Under the pieces are notes generated by a model. It saw nothing but the letters and a program-made list of their open reading frames with translations. It was not told the origin of the DNA and did no database searches. Source: Cercophora sp. LCS_1 (taxonomy: Eukaryota > Ascomycota > Sordariomycetes > Sordariales > Lasiosphaeriaceae). From it: a stretch of DNA of 64,000 nt. Location: the NCBI GenBank assembly GCA_036250225.1, contig JAPZLL010000019.1, forward strand, positions 62,001 to 126,000, in the 5' to 3' direction. The translations under genes and the position numbers were made by a program. Shown piece by piece: positions 33,689 to 45,414 of the stretch; within the stretch, counting starts at the first letter, position 1, and the number at the start of each line of letters is the position of its first letter.

Positions 33689-35964
33689 TCATAGAACAGC
33701 TCTTTGCCTCGTATTGCTTTCTGACCAGAACCGTAGAAGAAAAAAGGCGAAAAAAGTAATCCCCGATGAGACTGCAATATCCACACCGATAATAACAGAC
33801 CCAAAGGTCGTCACTGTAAAGTTAACGATGAGTCCCACGGATAAAAAAGCGGCAACTCGCTCGGCTGCTCGTGATGCCGGCTGTAGGACCTCCAAGCCGG
33901 GTCGACCTTTTTGGATACTGAGTTGGAACAAAACGAGTAGATAACAGTTTAGTGGTTGGCTGAACAAGATCAGTAGAGCGTAAAATGACATGTACGACAA
34001 AACCGTGATTCGTGTCGACGACCTGTCCAAGAAGAATGACACGGTTATAACAATAACTTGGCTAAAAGTTAGGGAAACCGTTATCATCATGTGTCGCGGG
34101 TTCTTGTACCACTCGTTGAGGGCGTCTTTGATACCCGTTTCGTTTCTCTCGCTGGTGCCTCGTGTGCTTGCTGTCTCGGCTGGCTCTGGTGCACTTATGT
34201 GTCTGATATTTTCCGTCCCGTCGAGAGTTGCATCCTCCCGTCTGTTGAAAGTTCCGGAAGAAGTTCGGTGTCTGGACGGTCTCGGGGATTCCCGGGAATG
34301 ACGAAACACAGGTGGTATTGGTTCCATTGGGATGCCGGTACGATGACTTTCAGAGATGAGAGGAGGAGTGGGCTGTGACCGAGAGTGTGAAGGGTCTGAA
34401 GCCGGGATTCCTGCGATTTAAGTTAGCATCGCCGCCAACCCCGGACTGGGCGGATTTTGGGAACTTACTACTTTGTCTCGCCGCACTGCACATTCTCCCA
34501 GGTGAGTTAGTTGCTGTCTCCCCGTGGCGGGTGTCTTGTTTTCCTTCCGGTGTGAGAACAGCCTGAACTATCATGACGATCGGCCCCAGAAGCAGGAATA
34601 CGGGGAGTATCTGGCCGAAGCCCCAGTCATAATCTTTGACCGTTACTGAGGACCTTTCTTGAACAATGCGTTGAGTGGCCCATGCCGCAGACAGGATCAG
34701 CCAAAACACCTAAAAATTTAATGTGAGATCAAGGCTTTCAGAGCAAGAGCCGAAGAAAATACCTACATCGGAAATCTCAGACGTTAGGAGGTCTGTATAA
34801 TGTTTTCCCACCAAGTAGGCCACGATCTTAAGACGATCCCATCGGACCAGTGATGACAACGATTTTGGTCCAGTTTGAGGCTCCGAGGCATCTTCCAGTG
34901 TTCTCCTCAAGGATGCCAGGAAGCGACGGCTCGTATGCTCGCGAACGTTGGCATGAACCCGCTGAGAAAAAGACTTGACTAGCTTGATGGATCGGGTAAA
35001 GTATCCAAAAAACAGCAGAATTATTGACAATATCGCCGATTCGCGCGCTGTTGAAATTTCAAATGATACCGGGTTTCGAAAGTGCTTATTCCCAGGGTCA
35101 GCGTTTGCCCCCCGAATGGCCGACAGGTTCCTGTTGTACAAATTCTGCCCCATCGTATGATTAAAGAAACACCGCGCGCTTGACGCAGGATTGGCCGCCG
35201 TTGGCTCGTCGGCGCTCCAGTTGAAGAAGATCGTTGGAATCATGGCCGGAAAAAGACTCAGCCATAAGATCGTCATGAAGGTCATGCGTGTCACTCGCTC
35301 CGCTTCGTGGTGATGCAAATAGCCTCTCAAAACGGTGAGACATGCGACGTGCGTCAGGTTGGAGAGCCACGCCAGGTAGACAACCAGCTGCCAATGATAC
35401 GCAGAGATGTAAGAGAGCAACCCAATGTATCCGCTTAACAGGATTCCAAGGCCAGTGAGCATTTGGATGTCACACATGCTCAGGATTGCCTAGAGATGCG
35501 CCGTCTTAGCTTCGTCTAATTAGACCGTTTTCCCGGAGGCACTGACCGTTCTGAAGGCGTTTTCCCATTGTTCCCGTCGGGACAGCCAGCTGGAGACCCT
35601 GCTGTGGTTCTCCTCGCTCGAAGACTTGTTGAGAAACCAGTGCCCTGCTTTGCGACAGCTCCCAAGCACGAACTCGTCGATGGCGTTTGGCGGAACAGTA
35701 GAATCATTGTTTGTTTCCAGATCACCAGGACTCCAGTATGGGCTTTTGGAGGGATCATGGGCGAAAAAATAATACAAAACCACCAAAAGGACAACAAACC
35801 AGGCCGTTCCAAGAAAACCAACGAGCACCTATTAACGTTAGTGTGAATTCCTTCGGGGGTTACAATGTGGCAGCCTGACTTACCCCTGTTCCCCCAATGT
35901 CGGGATTCGGTTGCAGTTCGCATAGTTGTCCTGCAAGGCAATCCGACGGACACTGTTCGGACAT
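33689..35964 (-). CDS. Fungus-specific multi-pass membrane protein of unknown function
   Basis: Five exons: 35964-35884, 35828-35547, 35489-34767, 34709-34469 and 34410-33689 (682 residues). The ectodomain-like start (CPSDCLAG, PNPDIGGTG) leads into the first membrane segment (GTAWFVVLLVVLYYFF). The next hallmark is CDIQMLTGLGILLSGYIGLLSYISAYHW, seen in a large Pezizomycotina family of integral membrane proteins. Further hydrophobic segments are LTHVACLTVLRGYL, TFMTILWLSLFPAMIPTIFF, AILSIILLFFGYF, ILPVFLLLGPIVMIVQAVL, VIVITVSFFL, FYALLILFSQPLNCYLL and others up to the C-terminus, about nine in total. No function is known for the family. The start at 35964 is the first ATG in frame with the conserved Cys region. 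Confidence 0.82.
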
Positions 35965-36956
35965 TCTTCGAAAAGCACCAAGTGAAAGCAGCAAGTGATC
36001 CTTGGCTGACAGATAGATGCTTGCGCGCTTGCAAACGAAAATTTTCAAGAACAAAAAAAAAAAGGAAGGGTGAGGGGAACATTACGCGACAACCATAGCC
36101 GCTGTGGCGTGCACGAGATCTCCAAAATCTTGCCCCTGCATGAAGCTGAATCCTAAAGTGGAATTTTGGGCGATTAGCCGCTTTGACGAGCCAAGATGAA
36201 ACAAACTTTGCACAACACTTTGTGTTGGGAGCCTTGCGATCGTGGCCACCTCTTTTCATGTAAGTGTTTGAAGAAGAAAAATGCAAGAAAGCCCTTTGAC
36301 CTGATGAGTCTGTCGACAACCAATATCAAAAAGAATGTTCAATGAGCTTGGAACTTTAGAAGAGGCGGAGGTTCACCGTGTTTGCTGGTCCGCTTTTGAG
36401 GTACAAAAACTCTGCCTTCGTCTCAAACACCTTGAAATCCCAAAAGGAGAACATGCAACCCCGTCACAGCTCTGCCAAACTGCACTGGGAGGTAGTGGCG
36501 ATCTGAACAATAATAGGAGGGGCGTTGATGTCGTCGTTTTGTTCCCTGTGGTTTGCGTCACAGGAGCTCGGTCTGAACACCTTTTCGTACACCGTGCAAT
36601 TTGATAGGAATCCTTCGACTTTCCAATCACAGTCTACTCAACAGATCGCTGCCCATTGCGCTTTTGCATGGTTTGCCATTTTTGACGCACCGCAGACAGA
36701 CTGTTTGCCAACCGTCTTCCGGGCAGTTGCTTCCCCTGGTAGTGTCAAAGGACCCACACGGCTACACAAAACACTCAGTCATTCATATTTTGTTGGATGA
36801 GAAGCGCAGCTCCCATCGGGTTCCCTTGCCTTGGATCAACTCAACTACGATGCACCATACCGTCACAGCGGCATCAAGAAGAATCGTGAGAACAGGCATG
36901 TGACAAATCAACAGATATGTATTCAACGCTAGGGTGCCAAACGGCTGCTGCTCTAA
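35965..36956. other. Intergenic region, no gene seen
   Basis: About 1 kb with the promoter of the multi-pass membrane protein gene and the 3' region of the downstream minus-strand gene. Short open frames around 36.3-36.9 kb show no motif. An A-rich run lies at about 36050. Confidence 0.5.
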
Positions 36957-37871
36957 TCACAAGTATCCCGAGCCTCCTTCGTACTCTGGGTGTGGTTGAC
37001 CATCGTCTGTTGGCATCGACCACTCGAGAAATGGAGGATGCTCCATCCCTGTTGCCATCCTGCCATCGTCGGCGGCCTGAATGTGGTCCGGACGACGCGA
37101 GTCGAATTCCTCAAGATTCGGGAGCTCATGCCATTGCATAAGGAACTCCGTCAATGCCAATGCATCTGCCTGGTTGTTGTCGCTGTTCCCCTTCAGGACA
37201 ACTTTCTTCACCTTGCGCTGCCAATCGTCAGCCCACAACCCGAGAAATATACCAAAGGTTTCTTACAAGATCTTCCATCCGCTGGACCAGCTTGGCAACG
37301 TGAACGTCGTAGTCTGGAGAGTGGTGACACCACTCGAGCTCGAGGCAAGCCCTCTCCAGAGCTCTGTATGCAACCAACTTCTGGAGATATGACAGCACGT
37401 CCAAGGGCTCTCCTCCTCTTCGGTGTCTGGGGCGCAAGACGGGTATCAACTGGCATGCCGAGTTCCAAATGTAGCGCGCCGGTTGGAACAGGTATTCTTT
37501 GATCTGTTGTATTGTACAAACATTAGCACATGTCGAGCAAGGCCTTGTCACGGCCGTCATACCTCGTCGCAGTATTCATCGTCCAGCAGGCAACTTGTGC
37601 ACATGTTGCGGCGGGGCACGTCTGCAACCTGACAGATGAAGTCGCACGGGTCGAGATAAATGTTGATGACGCAGCGAAGGCATGGCCAGCCATGAACGGT
37701 CATGCCCAACTCGGGATCCTTTCTTTCCAAGCCGAAAAAGTAGGTGATGTAATTGCCGTTGTCGTCCTTGATGATGTGGTCGCTAGGAGTCCTGATGGGC
37801 GGGCGTTGATCAAGGAGTCCGAACTGACCCTGGTCCTCATCGTAGAAAGCAATGTCCTTGTCGCTCGACAT
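36957..37871 (-). CDS. Six-cysteine-cluster protein A (putative zinc-binding, unknown function)
   Basis: Three exons, 37871-37563, 37503-37267 and 37217-36957 (268 residues), all introns phase 0. The first exon ends with the Cys layout C64-x2-C67-x12-C80-x10-C91-x2-C94-x6-C101 (PCLRC, then FICQ, NMCTSC, YCDE), plus one extra Cys76. Exon 2 starts IKEYLFQPARYIWN and is helical; exon 3 is charged with an acidic end. The layout resembles a stretched binuclear zinc cluster and the DUF3716-type Cys pattern of fungal proteins, but neither identity is proven. A paralogue lies at 47773-48562 with the same Cys spacing and the same exon 1/2 boundary. No enzyme motif is present. Confidence 0.75.
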
Positions 37872-38219
37872 ATTGCTGGTGTTGTGATGAATGATGGTTG
37901 AAAGTGTGCAAGAAAGTCTCCCGACGACAGGTTCTAGCCCGATAAATGCCAATTTGAATATGCGAGAGGCAGTTGACAATGCATTGCTCCTTCCCACAGA
38001 CCCGCCACGGCAGCGAGGCCCAGCTAGGTCCCTGTTGATCGCACTTTCCAGGGCAAGACGCTCCCTGAATGCATCCCTAAAGACATCTTCCAACGGCAAT
38101 TAGGAATGGCAAACAATCATTCCAGATGATATCTTAAGCGTCCAGTTATTGTACAATACATCCTGATACCAAACTCCCGTCCATGCATGTACCTTACGAT
38201 GGTCAAAAGCAACAACCCG
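37872..38219. other. Intergenic region
   Basis: 348 bases upstream of the cluster-A gene and downstream of the following GPI-protein gene. Open frame continues upstream of 37871 without recognisable content, so it is treated as 5' UTR. Confidence 0.5.
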
Positions 38220-38928
38220 TCAGAGCAGGAAAGCGATCAAACCCGCGGCGACGATACTTGCCACACCGACCTTGACACTTGCCGCGCCCGAGCTCCCGCT
38301 CCCAGAGCCACTGCCACTCGCATCCGCCGCCTTCCCATCCTTGACGGCAGTGACCTTGATCATCCCCTTTGTCGAGAACGTGGTTCCCCGATTCGTCCCA
38401 GTCCACTTGCACCCGTCCCCAGCAGCATTCAGCTCACACGGGCCAGCGTCCCGTGCGATGGTCGCAAACTTGTCCCTGCAATGCGTGCGTTAGCAGCTTC
38501 CTCGATTTCACCTTTCCATCGTGCCATCCAGCCCAACGACATCCCACCACGCCCCACCAATGGGAGGCACCCGCGGAGTCTAATACCCATAACAACCACC
38601 ATCGAGATAAAAAAAATGGAAGGGGGGAAGGAAGAACCAACTTTGGATCATAACAGGCAGCCCTCGGCTCCGTATGATTACTCAACATGCACAAGTTATC
38701 CGCCTCGCAGCACATGGCATCGTCGTTGCTACGGAGGTACGTCGTTGTCTTGGTCGTAAAGGTCATGGATGTACCCTCCTTGACGCAGATGATGGCGTCT
38801 GGCTCGGAAAAAAAGTTGATTGTGCAGAGCGTGTTGATATCGTTGAGGGTTGTTTTTTCTTCGACTGCCCTGGGGAAGATGGAGAAGGCGAGGGTTGTGG
38901 GGAGGAGGAGGAGTAGTGTGGTGCGCAT
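38220..38928 (-). CDS. Small GPI-anchored Cys-rich secreted protein
   Basis: Two exons, 38928-38642 and 38475-38220 (180 residues). A signal peptide (MRTTLLLLLPTTLAFS) is followed by a Cys-containing domain (NTLCTINFF, AIICVKEG, AMCCEADNLCM, AACYDPK, then GPCELNAAGDGCKW), a short Ser/Gly stalk (ASGSGSGSGSSGA) and a hydrophobic tail ASIVAAGLIAFLL, the arrangement of GPI-anchored wall or membrane proteins. The donor is GTTGGT, a weak site, but the spliced frame is the only one giving the GPI tail. The Cys pattern differs from CFEM. The function is not recognised. Confidence 0.78.
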
Positions 38929-39480
38929 TTTGGCGTTGTCAAGTCAATGGGATTGGGAGATGCGTTTTGCCTTGATGATGGGAAGGGAGGGACACGAGTG
39001 ACGATGGACAAGGGCTGAGCTGGACGATGACGTAAAGGTGTTAGACAGGAGATATATACCAAGTTTTCAGCGCAGCGGCTCGAAAGCCCCAAGTGACAGA
39101 CAGCCTGCGCGCGCAACGCCACAGGCTCAATAATTGTTTGAGGCTCACATCGGCGACAATCTAGACCCCATGGCTTGGCACGGCCCGACATGATTCGTCC
39201 TCAACGCGCTCCGACTCAGCCGCATCCCTTCCCCTGGCATGGCGTCTCCTGACTGCAACTCCGCGTTTGTGGCGGCTGTACAAGCAAGGGGAAACAATCC
39301 CACTCATTGGATGCCTCGGGTCGATATTGGTGAACAGACTGGGGCAGACTCCGCGACATTGCTTTTTGCGTGCCGAAAGCCGTCGCAGGCGGTTGTGCGA
39401 GGCAGATATGGTCGAGTCCGTCACTTTCAGCGCGTTTGGGGACTGCGTTTCTTGAAACCAGCTGAAGATTTGACACTGCT
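38929..39480. other. Intergenic region, no gene seen
   Basis: 552 bases holding the promoter of the GPI protein gene and the 3' flank of the aldo-keto reductase gene. Only short frames without motifs. Confidence 0.5.
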
Positions 39481-40679
39481 CTAGTCCTGTCTCGCCGGAT
39501 CCAGCTCGATGCTCCCGACCACCGCGTCTATCTCAGCCATGAGCTCGGGCGTCAGTTTGTCCACCGACTTGAGCGCATTGACGTTTTCCACAATCTGCTC
39601 GGGGCTCGAGGCGCCCGTGATGACCGACGACACGTTGGGGTTCTTGAGGCACCACGCCAGTGCCAACTCCGACTGGGGGATGCCCACCTTGTCGGCGATG
39701 ACCTGTGCCCGTCAGCCGCCATTCAAGAACTACACTCTGGGAGCGACATACCTTGAGCTTCTTGACCTTCTCAATGTCCTCTTTCCATGCATTATTGCCA
39801 TAGTTGTTCCTCATATAGTTGACAAACTTGTCCTCACCCTTGGCAAAACGGCTTCCTGGTGGTGGCGCATCCGGGGAATCGCTGTACTTGCCGCTGAGCA
39901 AGCCAAATTTCAGGGGGCTGAACGTCGTCAAGCCCAGACCGAATCGGCTATACAGGCGCTGGAACTCTCCCTCTACCTTCTTTCGGTGCAGGAGATTGTA
40001 GAACGGCTGCTCGACAATCGGCGCAATGAGGCCAAGTGACTTTGCAATCCCGCAAGCCTCTGCAATCTCATCGGCGCTCCACTCGCTGGTGCCCCAGTAC
40101 ATTGCCCAACCCTTGATCTCGATGACGTGGTTGAATGCACGAACGACCTCCTCCATCGGCGTCAACCGGTCCGGCCGATGAGCGTAGACAATGTCAACGT
40201 ATTCGAGGTCGAGCCTCTGAAGTGACGCCCGAAGGCCCTCGATGACGTGTTTCCTGCTGAGGCCATGGTTATTGATGAGGACTTCGCCGTTCGCGCCGCC
40301 CCAGTTGATCTTAGTGCTGATCACGATGTCGTTTCGGTTCCACCCCAACTTCTTGATTGCCTTGCCCATGGCAATCTCGGACTGGCCTCCGGCATAGCTG
40401 CTCGTGTTAGCGATTGTGCGTCAGACGGGAGAGGAGGCCTTACTTCTCGGCGGTGTCGAAAAATGTGATGCCGAGGTCATACGCCTGCTTCAGACAGGAA
40501 AGTGTGATGTCTACCGATGTCAGAACTACAGCGAGAAAGAGGGCGATTCAGGGCTTACCATCTTCGACCTGCCCTCCAAAGGTGAGCCATCCTCCCAGAC
40601 CAAGAGCAGAGACATGCAGACCAGAGTTGCCAAGACGGCGGTACTGCATGCCCGTTTTCCGCGGTTCTTCCCAAGCCAT
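39481..40679 (-). CDS. Aldo-keto reductase, Kv-beta-like (AKR6 type)
   Basis: Four exons, 40679-40559, 40510-40444, 40397-39752 and 39702-39481 (351 residues). NADPH-dependent reductase fold of the voltage-gated channel beta-subunit-like group. Motifs: MQYRRLGNSGLHVSALGLGG at the start, the tetrad residues Asp59 and Tyr64 in FFDTAENYAGGQSE, Lys92 in ISTKINWGG and His136 in VYAHRPD, then YWGTSEWSADEI, VEQPFYNLL and the cofactor-binding end VITGASSPEQIVEN. Cytosolic. It is on the same strand as the Zn2Cys6 and permease genes upstream, so it may serve the same pathway, but the substrate cannot be deduced. Confidence 0.92.
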
Positions 40680-40907
40680 TTTCAGGTGATGATAGTTAGC
40701 TGATGATGCAATCGAGAGTGTCGAGACGCAAAGAGCCCGAGAGGGAATCGTCTTGGTCAATGTGCGGAGTCATTCTCGGAGGCTCCTCGGAGCTTTTGCC
40801 AAGAAGGGTGAGGGGTGCGTCCCCGCTCCCGCTTCGGAGACAACCCCGTAGCGCATGACGTGCTCGCATGCATGGCTTTTTCGGCGCACCCCGTGTGGGG
40901 AACGCTC

Positions 40908-42722
40908 CTACCCGATCCTTGGGCCGCCGAAACCCGGCAGCCATGCTTGCCCAGCTAGAATGTCTTCCGGAAGGACACCCGGCGAGTCGGCAATGTCAGT
41001 CCCGTACAGCTGGCCAAGCAGGCCTAGTGACTGAGAATACCAGCTGGGGACCGCTCCTAGGGGTGGAAGCCGCCCTGGTGGTGCACCGTTGTAGTTGGAC
41101 TGCTGCAGTTCGGCAGCGGCAACAAGCGAAAGCCACGGGGTCGACGAGCCCTGGGAAAGCGGACGGTCTTGTGGGGGCTCCATTCCTTCGCTCGAGTTGG
41201 AGTCCACCCCCCAGCCCCTTGTGTCGTCGTCCAGAACCTCTTCGACAACGTGTGTGCCAGCGGGGACCATGCCAATGTCAGAGATGGGGTACAATGGAGG
41301 CTCCGCCTGGGCAATGCGGGCAGCTAGCATTCCCAAGAGATTGCTGTTGCCGCCTCTTGAGGTCGCTAGAATCCGCTGCAGCTTGACGAGAACGTCTCCT
41401 GGCGGGACACTCATGCCCGGCTGCGTCTCAAAGCGGGTCGCGAGCGAGTCGGCGACAGCGCTGGCAATCTCATAGACCTTGAACTCGATAGCCGGTCCGT
41501 GAGCCTCGAGTGCAGCGCTTGGAAGCTGTGAGATAAAGCCGAGAAACTCCTGGGCAATCTGAAGCGGTGCAACAGACACTGTGGACGATGACTCCTCGCC
41601 GGCCCTCCAATTGCTCAAGGCCACGCGCCAGAGAAGGACCTGCATCCACTGGCGAGTGACAAAGATGTCGGCTTTCTGGATGTCGTTCCCCCCACTTCCC
41701 ATCTCGAGAGGCGCATTCTGAAGTCGCCGCTGCAGGGCGTCGAGTGTGTCTCGGTTCGGTGACCCGGAGCCGTGCGACATGTCGTCGGCCGCATCCTGGA
41801 GGATGTCAAACGCCCTGGAATGGTCAAAGATCCAAAAGAGATTGACTAGTTTCTTGAAGGCTGGAAGAATGTGGGCTTCGTCATCGGCGCCGGTGCTGTC
41901 AAGTGGCGGGAGATTCTCGGCCGATCGCAACACCACGGGCAGCTTGTGCAGCATGGCAACTCCCCGCTCCGTGACAAACAAGAGCCAAAGGATGCGTCGT
42001 CGAAGGCGGTCTTCAGCAGGGTCTAGGGCGAGATACGACAACGGTCGGTGCAAGCCCATGATCTGCGCCAGGGTGATGGCCTCGCGCAGGAACAGCAGCG
42101 ACTTGGCGCCCCCGGGCTGCTGGTTCTCGTGGTAGATGTGGAGGAAGAAGGCGATCCGCAGGCTGTTGAGGTTGGCGATGCCGCTGTCGATGCTTGACCG
42201 AACACGTTGGCACTCAGCTTCAAGCGCAGCGGCAGTCGTGTCGTCGTTGATGCCCGTATCCTTGAAGCGATCCAACTTCAGTTGGGCCATGGTTGCGGCC
42301 CCGATGGCAGCGGCCAGAACATGGGTCTCGACATCGTGCGCGTCCCGTTGCAGCGCTGCAATCACCTCCTCGACGGCGACGATCGGCCAAACCGGGAACA
42401 GACGTAGACGGTAGATGCAGAGACGCAGGACGAGCGATTCCACCGAGATCTCCTGCGCGCCGTCGTGGTGTTCTCTCGTGTCGGTCTCGATTGCTGGCTC
42501 TTCGGGCCGCTGGCCTTGGCCCTGCACTTCGCGAATCTGCTGCAGCGTCTTTGCGCGCAGCGAACGCGGCCCGCGTGGAGACTGAAGCTTGTTGAAGGTG
42601 CAGTCAATGCCGATGGCGATACAACGCTCGCAAGGCACACCCAGACACTTGACTTTTCGGATTTTGCAAGCGTCGCATGATCGGGAGCCGATCTTTCTCT
42701 GCTTCGGCGGCAAAGAAGGCAT
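40908..42722 (-). CDS. Zn2Cys6 transcription factor with fungal-specific regulatory domain
   Basis: Intronless, 604 residues. The binuclear zinc cluster is Cys16-x2-Cys19-x6-Cys26-x4-Cys31-x2-Cys34-x6-Cys41 (SCDACKIRKVKC to IGIDCTF), followed by basic linker residues. The middle homology region has SLLFLREAITLAQIMGLHRP, LDPAEDRLRRRILWLLFVTERG and ADIFVTRQWMQVLLWRVA, typical of regulators of carbon or nitrogen catabolism related to the XlnR/AmyR groups. The frame is open further upstream, but 42722 is the first ATG. Its position between an aldo-keto reductase and a permease gene suggests a pathway-specific regulator; CGG triplets in the permease/dioxygenase promoter would be candidate targets. 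Confidence 0.92.
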   Translation of the reverse strand: MPSLPPKQRKIGSRSCDACKIRKVKCLGVPCERCIAIGIDCTFNKLQSPRGPRSLRAKTLQQIREVQGQGQRPEEPAIETDTREHHDGAQEISVESLVLRLCIYRLRLFPVWPIVAVEEVIAALQRDAHDVETHVLAAAIGAATMAQLKLDRFKDTGINDDTTAAALEAECQRVRSSIDSGIANLNSLRIAFFLHIYHENQQPGGAKSLLFLREAITLAQIMGLHRPLSYLALDPAEDRLRRRILWLLFVTERGVAMLHKLPVVLRSAENLPPLDSTGADDEAHILPAFKKLVNLFWIFDHSRAFDILQDAADDMSHGSGSPNRDTLDALQRRLQNAPLEMGSGGNDIQKADIFVTRQWMQVLLWRVALSNWRAGEESSSTVSVAPLQIAQEFLGFISQLPSAALEAHGPAIEFKVYEIASAVADSLATRFETQPGMSVPPGDVLVKLQRILATSRGGNSNLLGMLAARIAQAEPPLYPISDIGMVPAGTHVVEEVLDDDTRGWGVDSNSSEGMEPPQDRPLSQGSSTPWLSLVAAAELQQSNYNGAPPGRLPPLGAVPSWYSQSLGLLGQLYGTDIADSPGVLPEDILAGQAWLPGFGGPRIG

Positions 42723-43627
42723 TGTGCATCGCCGGACGCCCAACAACTGCGCTGCAAGCCGAGGAGCACGTCCGTCATAAATAGCAGGAATAAGCCCCAA
42801 AAGGGGAAGGCGCGTTGTTGCTGCAACTCACCCACCCCGGTCGATGAAAAAGGCCGACGAAACAAAAAAGGCCACCCACTCTCCAAACAAGATTGAAGAC
42901 AAGCAAGATGCGACTGCAAGACTTTGCAAATTTCTCGTCATCCTCAAGTCGGTAAAACCATCCTTTAATATCCAATTTTCCGAGTTTTTTTGTGCCACTT
43001 TGCGGTCCGGCGGTTGATGTCTTCCCCAGGTCGCGTCCCGCGCGCAGATCAACCGCGGTCGCTTCCGAATATTTTGTGTGTGGGGGATTGCTACCACGTG
43101 GCAAGCTGAAACATGCGTGCCTACCCGAGCCCGCGCACGATGTTTCCTTGACATCGAATCGGGAATCTAGATCGTCAACTTCTTTTCGCATGAAACTACC
43201 ATCCTGTCGGCTGCCGGACCTCAAATTTTCTGTTTGACGCTCGCTCAGTGGAAGATGTTCGCTAAAAGTTGTCATCCCGCTCCACTATGACGTTATCTGG
43301 CACTCGGCGCAACTGTTTACTTCCCCTGAATCAGTCAACAAGAACCGGAGGCTCGGACTGAATTTGAAAGAAAATAGATCGGGGGCCCCACAATAAATAA
43401 TCCGCCTTGTAACGGTGTAAAACATATCCTCTTCATTGCCAACTAATTTAGCAGGCAATTGTATTTCGACAGACGAGTGCCATCAAAGCATCACAAAGAC
43501 AGAGTCTCGCAAAAAATTGGCAAAAGGCATCTCATTAAAACAAGCCGAGGCATCAGAATCAAAAGGTACCCATCGCTTATCCAACATTATTTCAATCCTC
43601 GAATCAACTAGTCGTCACATCCCAAAC
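42723..43627. promoter_or_regulatory. Upstream region of the Zn2Cys6 regulator gene
   Basis: 905 bases between the permease stop and the regulator start. No coding frame of interest. It includes the regulator promoter and the permease 3' UTR, the latter AT-rich near 43.4-43.6 kb. Confidence 0.5.
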
Positions 43628-45414
43628 CTAATACACAAACCGGAAATCCAAGCGATTATTGCCATCCAGCTCTCTCGCAGCAACATCATTCTGGTACGCC
43701 GACCTCTCTTCAGCCGACATGGCCGCCCATTTCTCCTCCTTCTTCTTGTTCTTGCTGACCAGCACCCACCGCTGCACCAAGAACGTCACGACCGCCAACG
43801 CGCAAATCGACACCAAGACCTTGTTCCCCTGCTTGAAATACGGCCGGTCGTATGCCCTGTAGATCTGGCTGCCGATCAGGCTGCCAATCTGCACGATGAC
43901 GTTGTACGTCGCGGCTGCTAGCGCTCTCTTCTTGACGTCAAAGGTGTTCTCCGAGATCCAGGACGTCACGATGGGATGGAAGTAGGGATAACCCGAGATA
44001 AGCGTCACACAAGCATACCGTCCCCACTCGCGGCCGCCGTCGGGGATGGCGATCAGCGCGATGAGGAGCGGCATGATCCAGAGCTCGCCAAAGAGACAGT
44101 GGAAGGTGCGCTCCTTGAAATAGTCGCTGCTCTTGGCGAGGATGAGCATGGTGATGATTTGGAGGACTGCCGACGGGATGGACAGCATATTAATGTTGAA
44201 CGAGGAGAAGCCCATGTCGCCCAGAGTGATCGAGATGTAGCCTGTGACAGGAGTCGCGGGGATGTAGGCTACCAGACCGATGAAGAAGAGGCCCCAGAGG
44301 GAGGAGTCGGACCAGGTGTTCCTGATATCCTGGAGGGTGGCCGGCTCGTTTAGGGCGGTGAGGCCTTTGGCGGGGTCTGCAGCTGGGTCAGAAGTGTTTC
44401 CTTGCGGAGGAGGTGGGGACGGACCATCACGGAGAATACGGTTTGTCATGATGATTTCCTCACGCTCGGTATACCAGGCTAATGGGTGTCAGTGTCATTC
44501 GGGTGTCACTGGATGGAAACTTACGCTTGCGGAAGAGAATGCCCTGAGTGTGAGTTGGTGACTTGGGCAGGTACACGAAAGACTGGCCGGTTAGTCGGAT
44601 CCCCAACAACTGACGGGATGACTTACAATGATGGCAAGAATGACAGTCAGGATACCTTCCAGCAAGAAAAGCCAGAACCAACCCGGCCTGCCATCGATGC
44701 CACGCATCTGAAGGATGCCAGCAGCCAGGAGAGCGGAGATAACACGAGCAACGTTGAGCGTCGACCAGAACACGGCCAGACGAACCGACAGCTCGCTGGA
44801 CGTGTAAAAGTACGTGGCGTACAGAATGGCACCTGGAATAAAACCGCCCTCGCATGCGCCGATGAGAGCTCGGGTGACATAGAAGCCAGCACGGTCATGG
44901 ATCCATGCCTGAGCCCATGACACTGTTCCCCACGCAAACATCATCGCCGGCAGCACGACGCGGAAACCATATCGCTTGGTGAGAAACTGCACGGGGAACT
45001 CGGCCGACAGGAAAGCGAGGAGCTGAATCGTCGTTCCGTTATTCAAATCGTCAGTTGTCAGCTTCATGTCAACGAGGAACTTGTCGGCCAGGGCATTGGA
45101 CAAGTTGCCGCCTGACACATGTCAGCGAAGAACAAGCGATGTTGTCGAGGATGATACTCACGGTCAAGCTGCAGACCAAAGAACATGACACACAGCCATG
45201 ACATGAGCCAGATGTCTGTCTTTCGAACCACTTTCTTCTCCTCTTCAGGGGTCCATGTCACCAATGGGTCCCAGCGATGCTTGCCCTCGTACAGGTCGTC
45301 CGGCGGAATGGCGGCGCTCAGATTCTCACGACCGACGACTGCCTCGCCCACCTTGAGGGATGCATGGCCGCTGCTGGCCGGACGAGCCTTATTCTCGATA
45401 TCGTCGGAAGACAT
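43628..45414 (-). CDS. MFS anion:cation symporter, Dal5/allantoate-permease type
   Basis: Four exons, 45414-45162, 45111-44627, 44582-44525 and 44478-43628 (548 residues). Hallmarks of the anion:cation symporter family are DIWLMSWLCVMFFGLQLDRGNLSNALAD across intron 1, LTKRYGFRVVLPAMMFAWG, RALIGACEGGFIPGAILY, RPGWFWLFLLEGILT, FRKPWYTEREEIIMTNRILRD across intron 3, and FSSFNINMLSIPSAVLQIITM. About 12 membrane segments; plasma membrane. The family carries organic anions such as allantoate, nicotinate, pantothenate and sulfonates. Divergent pairing with a TauD dioxygenase gene makes a sulfonate (taurine-type) substrate attractive; this is inferred from context only. Confidence 0.92.
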